Assembly (NCBI GenBank): GCA_017355425.1
Contig: CP070234.1
Location: 1 to 64,000, forward strand
Length of the DNA: 64,000 bases
Reading direction: 5' to 3'
Origin: Dolichospermum sp. DET69
Lineage (GTDB): Bacteria; Cyanobacteriota; Cyanobacteriia; Cyanobacteriales; Nostocaceae
The notes beneath the pieces are model-generated. The model had not been told where the DNA came from and ran no database searches. It saw only the letters and a program-made list of their open reading frames with translations. Both the position numbers and the translations under genes were made by a program. Below, one piece after another: positions 51,019 through 60,545 of this stretch (positions within the stretch are counted from its first letter, which is position 1; each line of letters starts with the position of its first letter).

Positions 51019-51788
51019 ACTGGTTCTCCCTGTAATAAAATCTCTTTTACTTGTTGTTGGTATTGCAAAATCGCCGCGTCAGATAAACAGCAATCTGATA
51101 AGGTTTGCCTTAAAGTTGCTTCATCCAAGTTTTGTCCCACCACTTCTAGTCCACTGAAACGCTGGGGTCTACCTTCCAAGTAGCGTGGTAAGTCTAATTC
51201 CAGAAAATCCGTTTGGGGAACGCCAGCGACAAAATCACAGTAAAGTGACCTACCATCGTTCACGTCAAAAATGCCTTTGGCGCGAGTGACAATACCGTAA
51301 GCACCGTGGGTGATTTCGTACCAAAATTCTTCTAAACTGTTTTCGTCAATGACTTGACCATTGCTTGCCGTCCGCCATAAAGTTTCAGCATTACTGGCTT
51401 GGGTTGGTGCGCCGCGTACAATCTCCTTTGCCCAAGCATGGTATTCAGAGTCTTTGAGGTCAGGTGGTAGGACTGCAATGGTACGGTAAGTTAGATTATC
51501 TAATAATTGTGCTACAGATCCCAACTCCAGATAAAATCCCCACTCAATGTAAACCGCATCTGCTTTGGGTATTTGGTTGAGAAATTCGACTTGTTGAGCA
51601 TCGCTAAACACCTGTAAATCAGGAAATTCAGAAGCTATGCGGGTTTGGTCAACGGGGACAGTCCCAGTACCAGGGCTGTAATAAATTATTTTGTCAACAT
51701 CGGCGATATCTCGCATTTGTTGACAAACCCAGGTAGTTTTTCCAGCCCCAGATGAACCAGCAACGACAACAATATTTGGTATAGACAT
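51015..51788 (-). CDS. Divergent COG0523-like P-loop GTPase without CxCC
   Basis: The 257-residue protein starts VVVAGSSGAGKTTWV (Walker A near 11-18), has an aspartate-containing strand ADAVYIEWGFYLELG in place of the ETTG region, and a CobW-like C-terminal part (GIVTRAKGIFDVNDGRSLYCDFVAG, RPQRFSGLEVVGQNLDE). The metal-binding CxCC of the other two copies in this window is missing; a DCC pair near the C-terminus is the only Cys cluster. It is shorter than typical (about 320). It may be a subfunctionalised partner of the two true COG0523 proteins. It is coupled to the phosphoesterase gene by a 4-base overlap. Confidence 0.78.
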   Translation of the reverse strand: MSIPNIVVVAGSSGAGKTTWVCQQMRDIADVDKIIYYSPGTGTVPVDQTRIASEFPDLQVFSDAQQVEFLNQIPKADAVYIEWGFYLELGSVAQLLDNLTYRTIAVLPPDLKDSEYHAWAKEIVRGAPTQASNAETLWRTASNGQVIDENSLEEFWYEITHGAYGIVTRAKGIFDVNDGRSLYCDFVAGVPQTDFLELDLPRYLEGRPQRFSGLEVVGQNLDEATLRQTLSDCCLSDAAILQYQQQVKEILLQGEPV

Positions 51789-51805
51789 AAAGGTTTGTTA
51801 GGTGA

Positions 51806-52453
51806 CTAAAACTTAGTATTATGGCGCACTAAATTCATAAACTCCTCACGAGTCCGCGCATCTTCTGAAAACACACCGCGCATTGCACTAGTTACAGTCC
51901 AAGAACCTGGTTTTTGCACTCCTCTCATGACCATACACATATGAGTTGCTTCAATTACCACTGCAACCCCTTGAGGTTTAAGTAAACCTTGCAGTGCGTC
52001 AGCAATTTGTAAAGTTAGCCGTTCTTGTACTTGTAAACGTCGGGCATACATTTCACAAATACGGGCAATTTTAGATAATCCTATCACCTTGCCATTAGGA
52101 ATGTAAGCAACATGAGCGCGGCCAATGATTGGTAATATGTGGTGTTCACAGGAACTGAAAAGATCAATATCCCTGACTAACACCATTTCATTTGCATCTT
52201 CTGTAAATACTGCTCCATTTAGCAGTTCATCTATAGATTGATCATATCCACTTGTAAGAAATTTTAACGCTTTAACAACTCTTTTCGGAGTATCTTTTAG
52301 TCCCTCACGGTCTGGATTTTCTCCTAATCCAATTAGCAAAGTCCGTACAGCTTGCATCATTTCTGCTTCTGTTACAGTTTGCTGTTGCTGATTAGATAAA
52401 GATGAAATTATATCAGCAGCAGAAGTTAGTTCTGGACGAATAGATAGAGTCAT
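51806..52453 (-). CDS. folE: GTP cyclohydrolase I (type IA)
   Basis: The 215-residue protein has the complete family core: [29 protein letters not shown] (Cys102 and His105), [24 protein letters not shown] and [11 protein letters not shown] (Cys173). These are the zinc ligands of type IA enzymes, so this copy still needs zinc, unlike the zinc-independent FolE2 often induced by Zur. It makes dihydroneopterin triphosphate for folate, biopterin and queuosine. Its place between two COG0523 genes suggests these load zinc into it. Duplicates of zinc enzymes beside COG0523 genes are a known theme. Confidence 0.95.
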   Translation of the reverse strand: MTLSIRPELTSAADIISSLSNQQQQTVTEAEMMQAVRTLLIGLGENPDREGLKDTPKRVVKALKFLTSGYDQSIDELLNGAVFTEDANEMVLVRDIDLFSSCEHHILPIIGRAHVAYIPNGKVIGLSKIARICEMYARRLQVQERLTLQIADALQGLLKPQGVAVVIEATHMCMVMRGVQKPGSWTVTSAMRGVFSEDARTREEFMNLVRHNTKF

Positions 52454-52540
52454 TTTCTAAGTTTAATGGGATGAGTTATGGTGGAAGTTAATAGTCGAAT
52501 ATCTATTAACTAAATTTGCTCATTAGTTACTACTATTAAA

Positions 52541-53563
52541 CTATAACAAACATTTGTTAAGTTTTGTGTAAATCTCATTAGTATCCAGTTTTCTGCCAAC
52601 AAAAACGACCTGATTTTTCGGTGCAGCACACCATTCGTCAGCGTTTAATGTGTAACGATGTCCACTCAGTTGAAAGATATGACGTAAATCACTATCACTA
52701 AACCATAAAATACCCTTAGCTCGAAATACATTGTCTGGCAGTTCTTCGGTTAAGAAATTCTCAAACTTATGCACATCGAATGGTTTATCACTTTGGAAAG
52801 AAATGGAAACAAACCCATCATTTTCTAAATGTTCAGAGTGATGATGATGATGCTCATGTCCATGATAATGTTCATGTTTATGCTGATCTTCATCATCAAT
52901 GGCAATATACTTATCTTTTTGTGTTAAACCTACATCTAAAATTAGAGGTAAAGCAACTTTACCATATTGAGTATGTAAAATTTTCGCTCCATCTTTCACA
53001 TCATGGATGCAATTTTCTACTTCTTGTAGTTTTTCTGGGGTAACAAGGTCTGTTTTATTGAGGAGAATAATATCCCCATAAGTAATCTGTTTTAAAGCTG
53101 CTTCACTCTGGAAGTGTTCTTCGTCAAATGCTTCAGCATCTACAACTGTGAGAATCGAATCTATGTTAGTTAAATCTCTTAATTCTGGGGCAAAAAAAGT
53201 TAAGATAATTGGCAAAGGATCAGCAACACCAGTAGTTTCAATTACTAGATAATCAATGCGTTCTTCTCGTTCTAAAACTCGATAAACAGCATCCACTAAA
53301 CCATCATTAATTGTACAACATATACAGCCATTACTAAGTTCTACCATATCTTGGTCTACAGAAATTAGTAATTGACTATCAATGTTGATATCACCAAACT
53401 CATTGACGAGAACAGCGACTTTTAAATCTTGTTTATTTTGCAGGATTTGATTTAAAAGCGTAGTTTTACCACTTCCTAAAAATCCCGTAATAATAGTAAT
53501 TGGCATTCCTTGTTTGGGAATTTCAGGAATTGTGTTGGTTGTTTTTAAGGTGATGGTATTCAT
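52541..53563 (-). CDS. COG0523 GTPase with His-rich loop
   Basis: The 340-residue protein has Walker A GFLGSGKT (27-34), GCICC (Cys80, 82, 83), ETTGVADP near 109, LLNKTDLV near 167 and a CobW C-terminal domain (FRAKGILWFSDSD, KNQVVFVGRKLD). Between the domains, residues 228-245 are mostly His (HKHEHYHGHEH, then HHHH and SEH), a metal-storage or metal-transfer loop. The gene is second in the operon, 72 bases after thrS2. It probably hands zinc to ThrRS or FolE beside it. No separate Zur box is visible. Confidence 0.93.
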   Translation of the reverse strand: MNTITLKTTNTIPEIPKQGMPITIITGFLGSGKTTLLNQILQNKQDLKVAVLVNEFGDINIDSQLLISVDQDMVELSNGCICCTINDGLVDAVYRVLEREERIDYLVIETTGVADPLPIILTFFAPELRDLTNIDSILTVVDAEAFDEEHFQSEAALKQITYGDIILLNKTDLVTPEKLQEVENCIHDVKDGAKILHTQYGKVALPLILDVGLTQKDKYIAIDDEDQHKHEHYHGHEHHHHHSEHLENDGFVSISFQSDKPFDVHKFENFLTEELPDNVFRAKGILWFSDSDLRHIFQLSGHRYTLNADEWCAAPKNQVVFVGRKLDTNEIYTKLNKCLL

Positions 53564-53635
53564 ATCGAAATCTAATGGTTTTATTGGTTGAATGTTTAAA
53601 TCAGTGTTATTAAAAGATTACTGACTTCTTTGATC

Positions 53636-55465
53636 CTAATCTTTTGCTGTTTGTAAGTGATCTACAAGTTCAGTTAAAGTCAGAATTCCTAAATCTCCAG
53701 CTTGTCTACTTCTAATACTCAAAGTTTTGCTTTCTACTTCTTTCTTACCAACAACAGCAACAACGGGAATTTTTTCCAATTGTGCTATCCGAATTTGTTT
53801 GCCTAAACGTTCACCACTGCTATCTACTTCTACCCTAAATCCGGTTTTTTTCAAGTCTGTTGCTACTGATTTTGCATATTCTCGAAAGTCATCACTTACA
53901 GGTAAAAACCGCAATTGTACAGGTGCTAACCACAAGGGAAAATCCCCTGCATAGTTCTCAATTAAAATCCCAAAAAAGCGTTCCAAAGAACCAAAAATAG
54001 CCCGATGAATCATAATTGGTCTTTGCCGACTACCATCAGCAGCAATATATTCCATATCAAACCTTTCTGGCAAATTAAAATCTACCTGAATAGTTGAACA
54101 TTGCCACAAACGACCAATAGCATCTTTTATTTTAATGTCTATCTTTGGTCCATAGAAAGCCCCACCACCTGCATCAACAACATAATTCCAGCCTTTAGTA
54201 TTTAAAGCTTGTTCTAGTGCTGTTGTGGCTAATTCCCAAACATCATCAGTTCCAACTGATTTATCAGGACGGGTAGAAAGATTGACCTCATATTCTTTAA
54301 AGCCGAAATCTGATAAAATCTGCTCAGTGAGATTTAAAACTCCTAATATCTCATCAGCAATTTGGTCAGGTAAACAGAAGATATGAGCATCATCTTGAGT
54401 AAATCCTCTGACTCGCATTAAACCATGTAATGCTCCAGATCGTTCATAACGATAAACAGTTCCTAATTCTGCCCATCTTAATGGTAATTCTCGATAAGAA
54501 TGAAGTTGATGTTTATAAGTTAGAACATGAAAAGGGCAATTCATGGGCTTAATTTGATAAGCCTGATTTTCCACATCCATCGAATCAAACATACTCTCTT
54601 TATAGAAGTCAAAATGACCCGATGTTTTCCATAAATCGAGGTTTGCTATGTGTGGTGTATAGAGTAATTGATAACCAGATTCTATATGAGCTTTGCGCCA
54701 ATAATCTTCAATAATGTAGCGAATAATCGCGCCTTTAGGATGCCAAAATACTAAACCACCACCAGCATCTTCTTGAATACTGAACAAGTTGAGTTCTTGA
54801 CCTAACTTTCTATGGTCGCGGCGTAGGGCTTCTTCTCTTTGTTTAAGGTAAGCTTGTAGTTGTTCTTTTGTTTCCCATGCTGTACCGTAAATTCGTTGCA
54901 GTTGAGCTTTGGTTTCATCTCCTTGCCAATAAGCACCAGCAATATTTAACAATTGGAAGGCATCAGGATGGATTTCACCAGTAAAGTTAATGTGTGGCCC
55001 TGCACATAAGTCCCACCAATAGTTATTTGCTGGTTGAATGTCTGTGATGAACAATGAAGATTCTGGTTTACCAGTATCGGGACTACCAATAAAGTAGCGG
55101 GTGATTGTCTTCCCTGTGGGAATGCGTTCTAATATTTCTAACTTGTAAGATTCGTTTAATTGGGCAATTTCAGTGCGAATTTCTTCTCTTTGCACCTCTT
55201 CGCGGATGATAGGTAAATTCGCTTTGATTATTCGCCGCATCTGTTGCTCAATTTTGTCCAAATCATCGGGAGTGATGCTGACTGGACAATCGAAGTCGTA
55301 GTAAAAACCGTTTTCGGTGACTGGGCCAGTTGCTACTTTAGTCCCTGGAAATAGCTCCTGCACTGCCATTGCCATTATATGGGCGCAGGTATGACGAATC
55401 CGCACCAGTTTTTCACTGTCGTGCTGGCTTAAGTTTTCCTGAGACTGGGTTAGGGAACTGACCAT
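53636..55465 (-). CDS. thrS: Second threonyl-tRNA synthetase (ThrRS), zinc-linked paralogue
   Basis: The 609-residue protein lacks an N-terminal TGS domain and starts at the editing-like domain ([12 protein letters not shown] near 25, THxxAH-like). The class II catalytic core follows: motif 2 region [23 protein letters not shown], zinc Cys in [12 protein letters not shown], motif 3 [18 protein letters not shown], then the anticodon-binding domain. In Anabaena a second ThrRS is known to be induced by zinc shortage; this gene has the same setting. It leads a six-gene operon under the Zur-box-like site. Zinc ligands are kept, so it is a replacement with higher affinity or COG0523 support rather than a zinc-free form. 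Confidence 0.94.
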   Translation of the reverse strand: MVSSLTQSQENLSQHDSEKLVRIRHTCAHIMAMAVQELFPGTKVATGPVTENGFYYDFDCPVSITPDDLDKIEQQMRRIIKANLPIIREEVQREEIRTEIAQLNESYKLEILERIPTGKTITRYFIGSPDTGKPESSLFITDIQPANNYWWDLCAGPHINFTGEIHPDAFQLLNIAGAYWQGDETKAQLQRIYGTAWETKEQLQAYLKQREEALRRDHRKLGQELNLFSIQEDAGGGLVFWHPKGAIIRYIIEDYWRKAHIESGYQLLYTPHIANLDLWKTSGHFDFYKESMFDSMDVENQAYQIKPMNCPFHVLTYKHQLHSYRELPLRWAELGTVYRYERSGALHGLMRVRGFTQDDAHIFCLPDQIADEILGVLNLTEQILSDFGFKEYEVNLSTRPDKSVGTDDVWELATTALEQALNTKGWNYVVDAGGGAFYGPKIDIKIKDAIGRLWQCSTIQVDFNLPERFDMEYIAADGSRQRPIMIHRAIFGSLERFFGILIENYAGDFPLWLAPVQLRFLPVSDDFREYAKSVATDLKKTGFRVEVDSSGERLGKQIRIAQLEKIPVVAVVGKKEVESKTLSIRSRQAGDLGILTLTELVDHLQTAKD

Positions 55466-55477
55466 ATTTAAAAAGAA

Positions 55478-55492
55478 TGAGAATCGTTATCA
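55478..55492 (-). promoter_or_regulatory. Zur-box-like site before the thrS operon
   Basis: tgagaatcgttatca matches TGAnAATnnTTnTCA at both outer triplets; it lies 13 bases upstream of the minus-strand start at 55465. Confidence 0.78.
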
Positions 55493-55620
55493 TAGTAGCG
55501 CAAAAAAAGTTTGATGGTGCAACCTGGATGAAGAAAAGATAGAAGTGTTTAACTTTGGGTCCGTTATTGGATGGTTGCAATGGAAAATAGTTGGGCGATG
55601 GAATTCACACCGACACTAAT

Positions 55621-56042
55621 TGTCGGTGGAAGGAAAAGATTGCCGCAACTGGAACCATAATATTGCCGGAAATGAGGCTGTAACACTCATTATTTCGTGA
55701 AGCGATTGCGCGGAGCGCAGTGCCGAAGGCAATCGCATCCTTTTTTGATGCATTGGAACCATAATATTGCCGGAAACCCAAAATGGAATTATAAGCTTGC
55801 CAAAAACAGGTAATCTTACGATTTGATTTTTTGGTTAGTGTATGATTGCCAAATGCTTATGCCAAAAGAGCTTCCGGTTTTTAGTGGATTTCTATCCGAC
55901 ATTTTTAGTCCAAGTTCGTTATCAACCATTTTATTGCCAAATGTATAGTCTGTAAGAATTAGAGACACTGGAAGGATAATATTGCCAATTTGAATTAGAA
56001 GCATAAGCACGTAAAAACGGCAATATTATGGTTCCACCGACA
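55621..56042. mobile_element. Mini-transposon with TGT/ACA ends, 5-bp target duplication and internal repeats
   Basis: The ends are tgtcggtggaa (55621-55631) and its reverse complement (56032-56042). The 5-bp ctaat flanks both sides (55616-55620 and 56043-56047). A 20-bp unit ggaaccataatattgccgga occurs at 55651 and 55755, diverged at 55627 and 55970, and inverted at the right end (56018-56035). TGT/ACA ends, 5-bp duplication and repeated terminal sites are features of Tn7/Tn402/Mu-type elements. No transposase is inside, so it is non-autonomous. The 55466-56042 gap holds no gene. Confidence 0.7.
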
Positions 56043-56360
56043 CTAATACAACTTTCACGTCGCACGCCCCTGGTGACAGCTTCGCTATATCTACGCCAAA
56101 TAGCACAGGATAATCTCCCGCAATCGGCACAAAATCTCTATGGTCAGTCCATGAATATTGTCCGTAAGAAAATGCAGATTCTCGCATCTGGGGGAATTTC
56201 TGCGGATATTGTCGCTCAGGCTGTTGTCCATGCGCTGACTGCAAAGCAGCCAAAGACACGCTATCTCGTTGGCAAAGATGCCAAAATCGGAGCGATACTG
56301 AAGCATATTTTGCCGGATCATCTGCATGATCGGTTAATTTTATATTCAATGGGTTTGTAG
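56043..56360 (+). pseudogene. C-terminal remnant of a short-chain dehydrogenase
   Basis: After the transposon the frame encodes YGQSMNIVRKKMQILASGG, then ISADIVAQAVVHALTAKQPKTR and YLVGKDAKIGAILKHILPDHLHD to a stop, typical of the last 80 residues of SDR oxidoreductases. The catalytic YxxxK and cofactor motifs are absent; the upstream part is lost or out of frame near 56060-56110. Confidence 0.6.
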
Positions 56361-56475
56361 ATTACTTGGGACAGAATGGCATGACCATGTTCAGGTCGCA
56401 GGTTTATATTGCTACCAAACTACGGTGATGCCCTAATTATCATCAGTTTTAGCCAATGACAGAGGTATTAGCCTT

Positions 56476-57135
56476 TTAAATACTGACTTCAGAAATATCA
56501 GCTAAATTTATAATTGATGATGTTATTTCCTGATTAATTTGATTTGATTGGGCATCATTCTCTTGAGGTTGATTCAGGAGTTTAATTAACCATCTTTCAG
56601 TCTGCCGATGATACTTCTTGTGCCAACGGATATTTAATCTTTGGGGTGGTTTCACAGGGTCTAATGCTAAAATTACAAGCTGCATTTGGTTAGGAATAAC
56701 TGAATATTGAATAGTCGTAGTCCACAACTTTACTCGGTCTTGCCAGCTTAACTGAGGATGACGCACAGCCCATTCATAAAGTCTGGGAATACCTTGTTTA
56801 AATGCTATATTTGTGGTGACTTGAATAAAGTAATTATCGTTATTTACTGTCAAAGGTGCAATGACTGGGTTATCAACTAATAATTTCTTGCGAGATTGAA
56901 AGATTTCTGGTGCAAGTTCCTGTACTTGAGCAACCCATTGAGCAATTTGAGGATGGGCATTTAATAAAGGTTCTACAGGTAGTTGTAAAAATAATTGTTT
57001 CATCAGCAAATGGAAGTTATCTGCAATAATAGAATCAACAGCAGAGTGATTTGGATAATGTTTTTGTTGGGGAAATAAAAGTTGTTGCTGAGTTTTATTA
57101 ATTTGTTGAATGTCAGCCAGATTAATTATTGGCAT
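56476..57135 (-). CDS. Plasmid protein of unknown function, helicase neighbour
   Basis: The 219-residue protein begins MPIINLADIQQINKTQQQLL and is rich in Gln, Trp and His. Residues 60-180 look like an alpha/beta fold (VNNDNYFIQVTTNIAF, MQLVILALDPVKPPQRLNIRW), followed by a basic stretch WHKKYHRQTERWLIKLL and a disordered tail that ends with INLADISEVSI, echoing the N-terminal INLADI. It may belong with the downstream 123-residue protein and the large helicase, all on the minus strand. No family recognised. Confidence 0.6.
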   Translation of the reverse strand: MPIINLADIQQINKTQQQLLFPQQKHYPNHSAVDSIIADNFHLLMKQLFLQLPVEPLLNAHPQIAQWVAQVQELAPEIFQSRKKLLVDNPVIAPLTVNNDNYFIQVTTNIAFKQGIPRLYEWAVRHPQLSWQDRVKLWTTTIQYSVIPNQMQLVILALDPVKPPQRLNIRWHKKYHRQTERWLIKLLNQPQENDAQSNQINQEITSSIINLADISEVSI

Positions 57136-57163
57136 AGTTGGGAGAAAATTGCATCTCTCCCAG

Positions 57164-57178
57164 GCAGCGGTTAGCTGC
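57164..57178 (-). promoter_or_regulatory. 5'-leader hairpin (5-bp stem, 5-nt loop), variant
   Basis: gcagc-ggtta-gctgc, 28 bases upstream of the start at 57135. A second stem gggaga / tctccc at about 57140-57161 lies next to it. Confidence 0.45.
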
Positions 57179-57294
57179 TACTGTCTTTTCTAGTATTTTT
57201 TGTAATTACATTATTTCACTTTTTAAGCAATTGTTTATTCATTATATATTCCACTTTCTAGTTTAGTATGATTGTTAGTTTCTTGAGTTAATTA

Positions 57295-57663
57295 CTATGC
57301 AATAGATTCAGATAGTAAGCCTGACATATCTAATAATCGCTCAGACCAAAGACCAGATTGTTCTGCAACTTCAGTTCGCAGTTTTTCATCTGCCCAAATA
57401 TCATTCCAAGTTAATTCCCACATCGCTAATTGAACTTGAATATTCACCAATTCCTCAGCTTGAACAGGTTCTATTTCTGCTGCTGTCCACTCAATAAACC
57501 ACTTGGTTTCTGAAATTACACTTTTCACCGCTTCTTTATAAGCAATCTGAGAAAATGACTTAATTCGTGCTAAATTAGCCGCTATATGTCCTAAGCGATT
57601 TGGTATATTGTTGATTTGAAAGCGGGTTTGTTTTTGATTTAAATTCTCGTTCATAAAAACCAT
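57295..57663 (-). CDS. Four-helix-like plasmid protein (23S-intervening or Avd-like fold possible)
   Basis: The start is likely the ATG at 57663 or 57654; neither has a good ribosome site. The roughly 122-residue protein is almost all helical: GHIAANLARIKSFSQIAYKEAVKSVISE, WFIEWTAAEIEPVQAEELVNIQVQLAMWELTW and a last helix. Such small helical bundles occur in the Avd/IVP group and in many small plasmid proteins. No retroelement is present, so an Avd role is not supported. It lies between the 219-residue protein and the helicase, in the same direction. Confidence 0.55.
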   Translation of the reverse strand: MVFMNENLNQKQTRFQINNIPNRLGHIAANLARIKSFSQIAYKEAVKSVISETKWFIEWTAAEIEPVQAEELVNIQVQLAMWELTWNDIWADEKLRTEVAEQSGLWSERLLDMSGLLSESIA

Positions 57664-57778
57664 CAAATAAAAGGATGATTGTTTTCACTTTACTATGATA
57701 ACTGATAACTTTTTTAATCCTACCCTATGAGTACGTTGTTAAGGGTAGGTATTTCCGCAAATTTACCAACTCAAAATG

Positions 57779-60514
57779 TTATGTTTCAGGTATAGCAACT
57801 GCATCCAACAACACCAACCCCATTTGCTTCAATAAAGCAGTATTCCCATCAGGACAACCATGTTGAATTAGGCACTTAGCACAACCAGTATGACAATTAC
57901 AATCTCGTGCGATCGCCCCCGCAACCTCCGCAAGTTTTGGCAGATGTTTAAACACAGCTTCAGCCGCACCATTGCCGCCGTCACTGGTATCATAGAAGTA
58001 ACCTGTGTAATTGTTATTTTCCTCTAACTCCTTCACCACAGTAAAATTCACCTGTTTGGGGTCAACTCTAGCTACAAGCTGTAATGCTCTCATAATTTGA
58101 TGTCCAAAGCTGTGGATAGCAATGAAGGGACTGGAATATTCCCACAACTGTTGATAACCAGAAGGTATCGGTTCTTTACTACGAGTTAAATTGGTTCTAG
58201 TTTCTTTAGCAAATTGCTGGATATATTCCCGCGCACTGGAGTTAATTGTTACTTTCACCATAGGGGCAGAAAACTGGGTGCGAAAAGGCTGCTCAAACTT
58301 GGCTTCTGATAGGGTTTTGACAATGACAGCTTTGCGGGTGAGTTTACGACACAGGGGACAACGCTGTTGTTGAGGTAAGGGTTCTTTATAGTTGAGACAG
58401 CGTTTATTCAAACAAGTCTGCTCGTAAATTTGCGTCATTAAACTGTAACCACTGGTAATGTGTTTAACTTCACCAAAACTCAATTCCAGCGTTAAATATT
58501 CCTGACAGTCTTCAACTTCAAGCAAAGTTGCAGGGTGCGAAATTTTCTCCTTTATTTTCTGTTCCTTTTCCTCCTTCACAGATTTTTCAATGACTACAAT
58601 GTCAGTTTTGTGGGAAACTTTCCCCTTTATTTTCTGTTCCTGTTCCTCCTGTTTCTTTTCTTCCATACCATCTGGAGAAAACAATAATGGTAAATTCACT
58701 GGGTCAGTCAGCACAGTTAAACTACTGGTTTGTGATACCGTAGTTGCAACTGTAAAAATTGCTTTATCTGTTATTTGTTTTAAAATTGCTCGTTTACTGT
58801 TAAGGTCGAGAGAAATACATTGATAAGTCAGCATTTGTCCCTTAGTATCTTGGCGTTTATAAATGGCTTGAGGATGCACTTCTCGATAAGCGATATCTTC
58901 AGATATTTCCTCTAATTCTTCCCCAGAAATTGCATCTACTAATTTGATAGTTGTTTGCGATAAACCACCCCGAAAATTCACATCTTTGTGGGGATAACCT
59001 TTAGCCCATAAGCCATTTTTACCTTTGTGTAAATGTCCTTGGGCTAATAACAGTTTGGCAACATCAAAAGCGGCTGCACCAAAATAGTGTTTAATTTTGT
59101 TAGTGGGAAAGCCTGTTTCTGCGGCTGCACACATCAAATGTTTGGCTGCAAAGATGGGATATTCATCATTAAAAAACACTTCTTCAGATTCTCCAGATAC
59201 CAGCATTTCTGGATGTTCTGCTACATAACAATCAATAGGGTTGAAAGCATTGGGAAGCAGCACTGTGAGTCCTGGTTGAGAACGTCCGGCTCGACCACTG
59301 CGTTGCTGATACGCCATTTTAGAACCAGGCCAGCCACGCAAAACACAACATTCTAATTCTGGTAAATCTATTCCTGCTTCTAAGGCTTCTGTGGCAATTA
59401 TCCACTTAATTATACCAGATTGAAGTTGATTAACTACTTCGGCTCGACGCTCGGCAGTAATGCCACTGTAAAACGCGGTGACTTGATTTGATTTTAACAG
59501 TTCTGTGACTTCTCGCACACTCCGCCGGGAGTTACAAAAGGCGATTCCTGATTTATTTTGATTGAGTAAAAATTGAATTATCCGGGCTGTGTCAGCAGTT
59601 AAATTATAACTTGGTTGGGTGACAATAATTTGTCTGGGTGGTGAAGCTGCGCCACTTTTGCGAATCCAAATTAAGGGTTTGGGGTTGAGTTTAGTGGGTT
59701 TTAAACCAGAGATTTTCAAAGCTAATTGTTTAGGATTTCCACAAGTAGCACTTAGGAAGATAAATTGCAGTTTTTGGGAGTCACCACCGTAATGATCTAC
59801 TGCTAGTTTAATACGGCGAATTAACCAAGCCATATTTGCGCCATAGCTACCGGAAAGGGTGTGTGCTTCATCAATTAAGATGTAGCGTAATCGTTGATAA
59901 AAGTTTGCCCAATTTGGTGATTTCCAAACTTGTTTGAGTTGGAAGTGAATTAATTCGGGAGTGACACCTAATATATGGGGTTCACTGGCAAGGATTTGTT
60001 CTCGTTCATCTGATTTAACATCTCCTGTGATCATTGCTAAGACTGGGCGATATTTGGGGGGGATGGTAGAAAGGAGTTGTGAGATTTTATGGAATTGGTC
60101 AAGTGCTAATGCTCTTAGTCCATAAAATGCTAAAGCTCGGTGTTCTTGAGTGATGCAACCTTCGATAATGCCGGGGTATGTGCTGAGGGTTTTACCACTG
60201 GCTGTAGGTGAGGTAAGGATGAAACTTTTACCTTTCCTAATTGCTTGTAAGGCTTTGATTTGATGGGAGTAAAGTTGGGTGATTCCTAATGATTGTAGGG
60301 CTTTAATTAATTGTTTTGGTAGGTCTTTGGGGATGGTTTTGAGGTTGGGTTCGGTGGCGGGAATTGTTTGTTGATAGAGTATTTCTTCTGCTAGAAATTC
60401 GGTGATTTCTGTTGGTTCTGGGGGATGGTGATTGGGGTGGGAATTTTCGGGAATGGGTGTGGTAGGTGGTGTCCACAGGCTTTGTAGTAATAGGCTGTAG
60501 TTGGGCGTGTTCAT
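57779..60514 (-). CDS. DEAD/DEAH-box helicase with DUF1998-type C-terminus (MrfA-like)
   Basis: The 911-residue protein has Walker A LTSPTASGKT near 100, DEAH in ILIDEAHTLSG near 213, SATCGNP, a helicase C-terminal half with GIAFCNSRRSVREV and IATEALEAGIDLPEL, then QQRSGRAGR. The last 150 residues form the DUF1998-like part with a four-Cys cluster (CNCHTGCAKCLIQHGCP), as in MrfA/Hrq1-type 3'-5' helicases that act in crosslink repair; an insertion of low-complexity Lys/Glu lies near 630-680. DrmB of DISARM shares DUF1998 but lacks this layout. No MrfB nuclease gene follows. Confidence 0.87.
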   Translation of the reverse strand: MNTPNYSLLLQSLWTPPTTPIPENSHPNHHPPEPTEITEFLAEEILYQQTIPATEPNLKTIPKDLPKQLIKALQSLGITQLYSHQIKALQAIRKGKSFILTSPTASGKTLSTYPGIIEGCITQEHRALAFYGLRALALDQFHKISQLLSTIPPKYRPVLAMITGDVKSDEREQILASEPHILGVTPELIHFQLKQVWKSPNWANFYQRLRYILIDEAHTLSGSYGANMAWLIRRIKLAVDHYGGDSQKLQFIFLSATCGNPKQLALKISGLKPTKLNPKPLIWIRKSGAASPPRQIIVTQPSYNLTADTARIIQFLLNQNKSGIAFCNSRRSVREVTELLKSNQVTAFYSGITAERRAEVVNQLQSGIIKWIIATEALEAGIDLPELECCVLRGWPGSKMAYQQRSGRAGRSQPGLTVLLPNAFNPIDCYVAEHPEMLVSGESEEVFFNDEYPIFAAKHLMCAAAETGFPTNKIKHYFGAAAFDVAKLLLAQGHLHKGKNGLWAKGYPHKDVNFRGGLSQTTIKLVDAISGEELEEISEDIAYREVHPQAIYKRQDTKGQMLTYQCISLDLNSKRAILKQITDKAIFTVATTVSQTSSLTVLTDPVNLPLLFSPDGMEEKKQEEQEQKIKGKVSHKTDIVVIEKSVKEEKEQKIKEKISHPATLLEVEDCQEYLTLELSFGEVKHITSGYSLMTQIYEQTCLNKRCLNYKEPLPQQQRCPLCRKLTRKAVIVKTLSEAKFEQPFRTQFSAPMVKVTINSSAREYIQQFAKETRTNLTRSKEPIPSGYQQLWEYSSPFIAIHSFGHQIMRALQLVARVDPKQVNFTVVKELEENNNYTGYFYDTSDGGNGAAEAVFKHLPKLAEVAGAIARDCNCHTGCAKCLIQHGCPDGNTALLKQMGLVLLDAVAIPET

Positions 60515-60545
60515 GGTGGTGTTTTTTGAACTTTGCCCTTATAAA

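Noticed and set aside
52780-53043. Plus-strand ORF rich in His/Asp opposite the COG0523 gene
   Set aside because: It mirrors the His-rich loop codons of the minus-strand gene and has no ribosome site.
30688-55492. Reading the five boxes as Fur (iron) sites
   Set aside because: The sequences partly overlap with Fur patterns, but the downstream genes (znuABC, COG0523, thrS2, folE) are typical Zur targets and none is iron-related.
55816-56010. Minus-strand ORF inside the mini-transposon
   Set aside because: No ribosome site, no family resemblance, and it crosses the repeat units.
57295-57663. Avd-like protein hinting at a diversity-generating retroelement
   Set aside because: No reverse transcriptase or template/variable repeat pair was found in the window.
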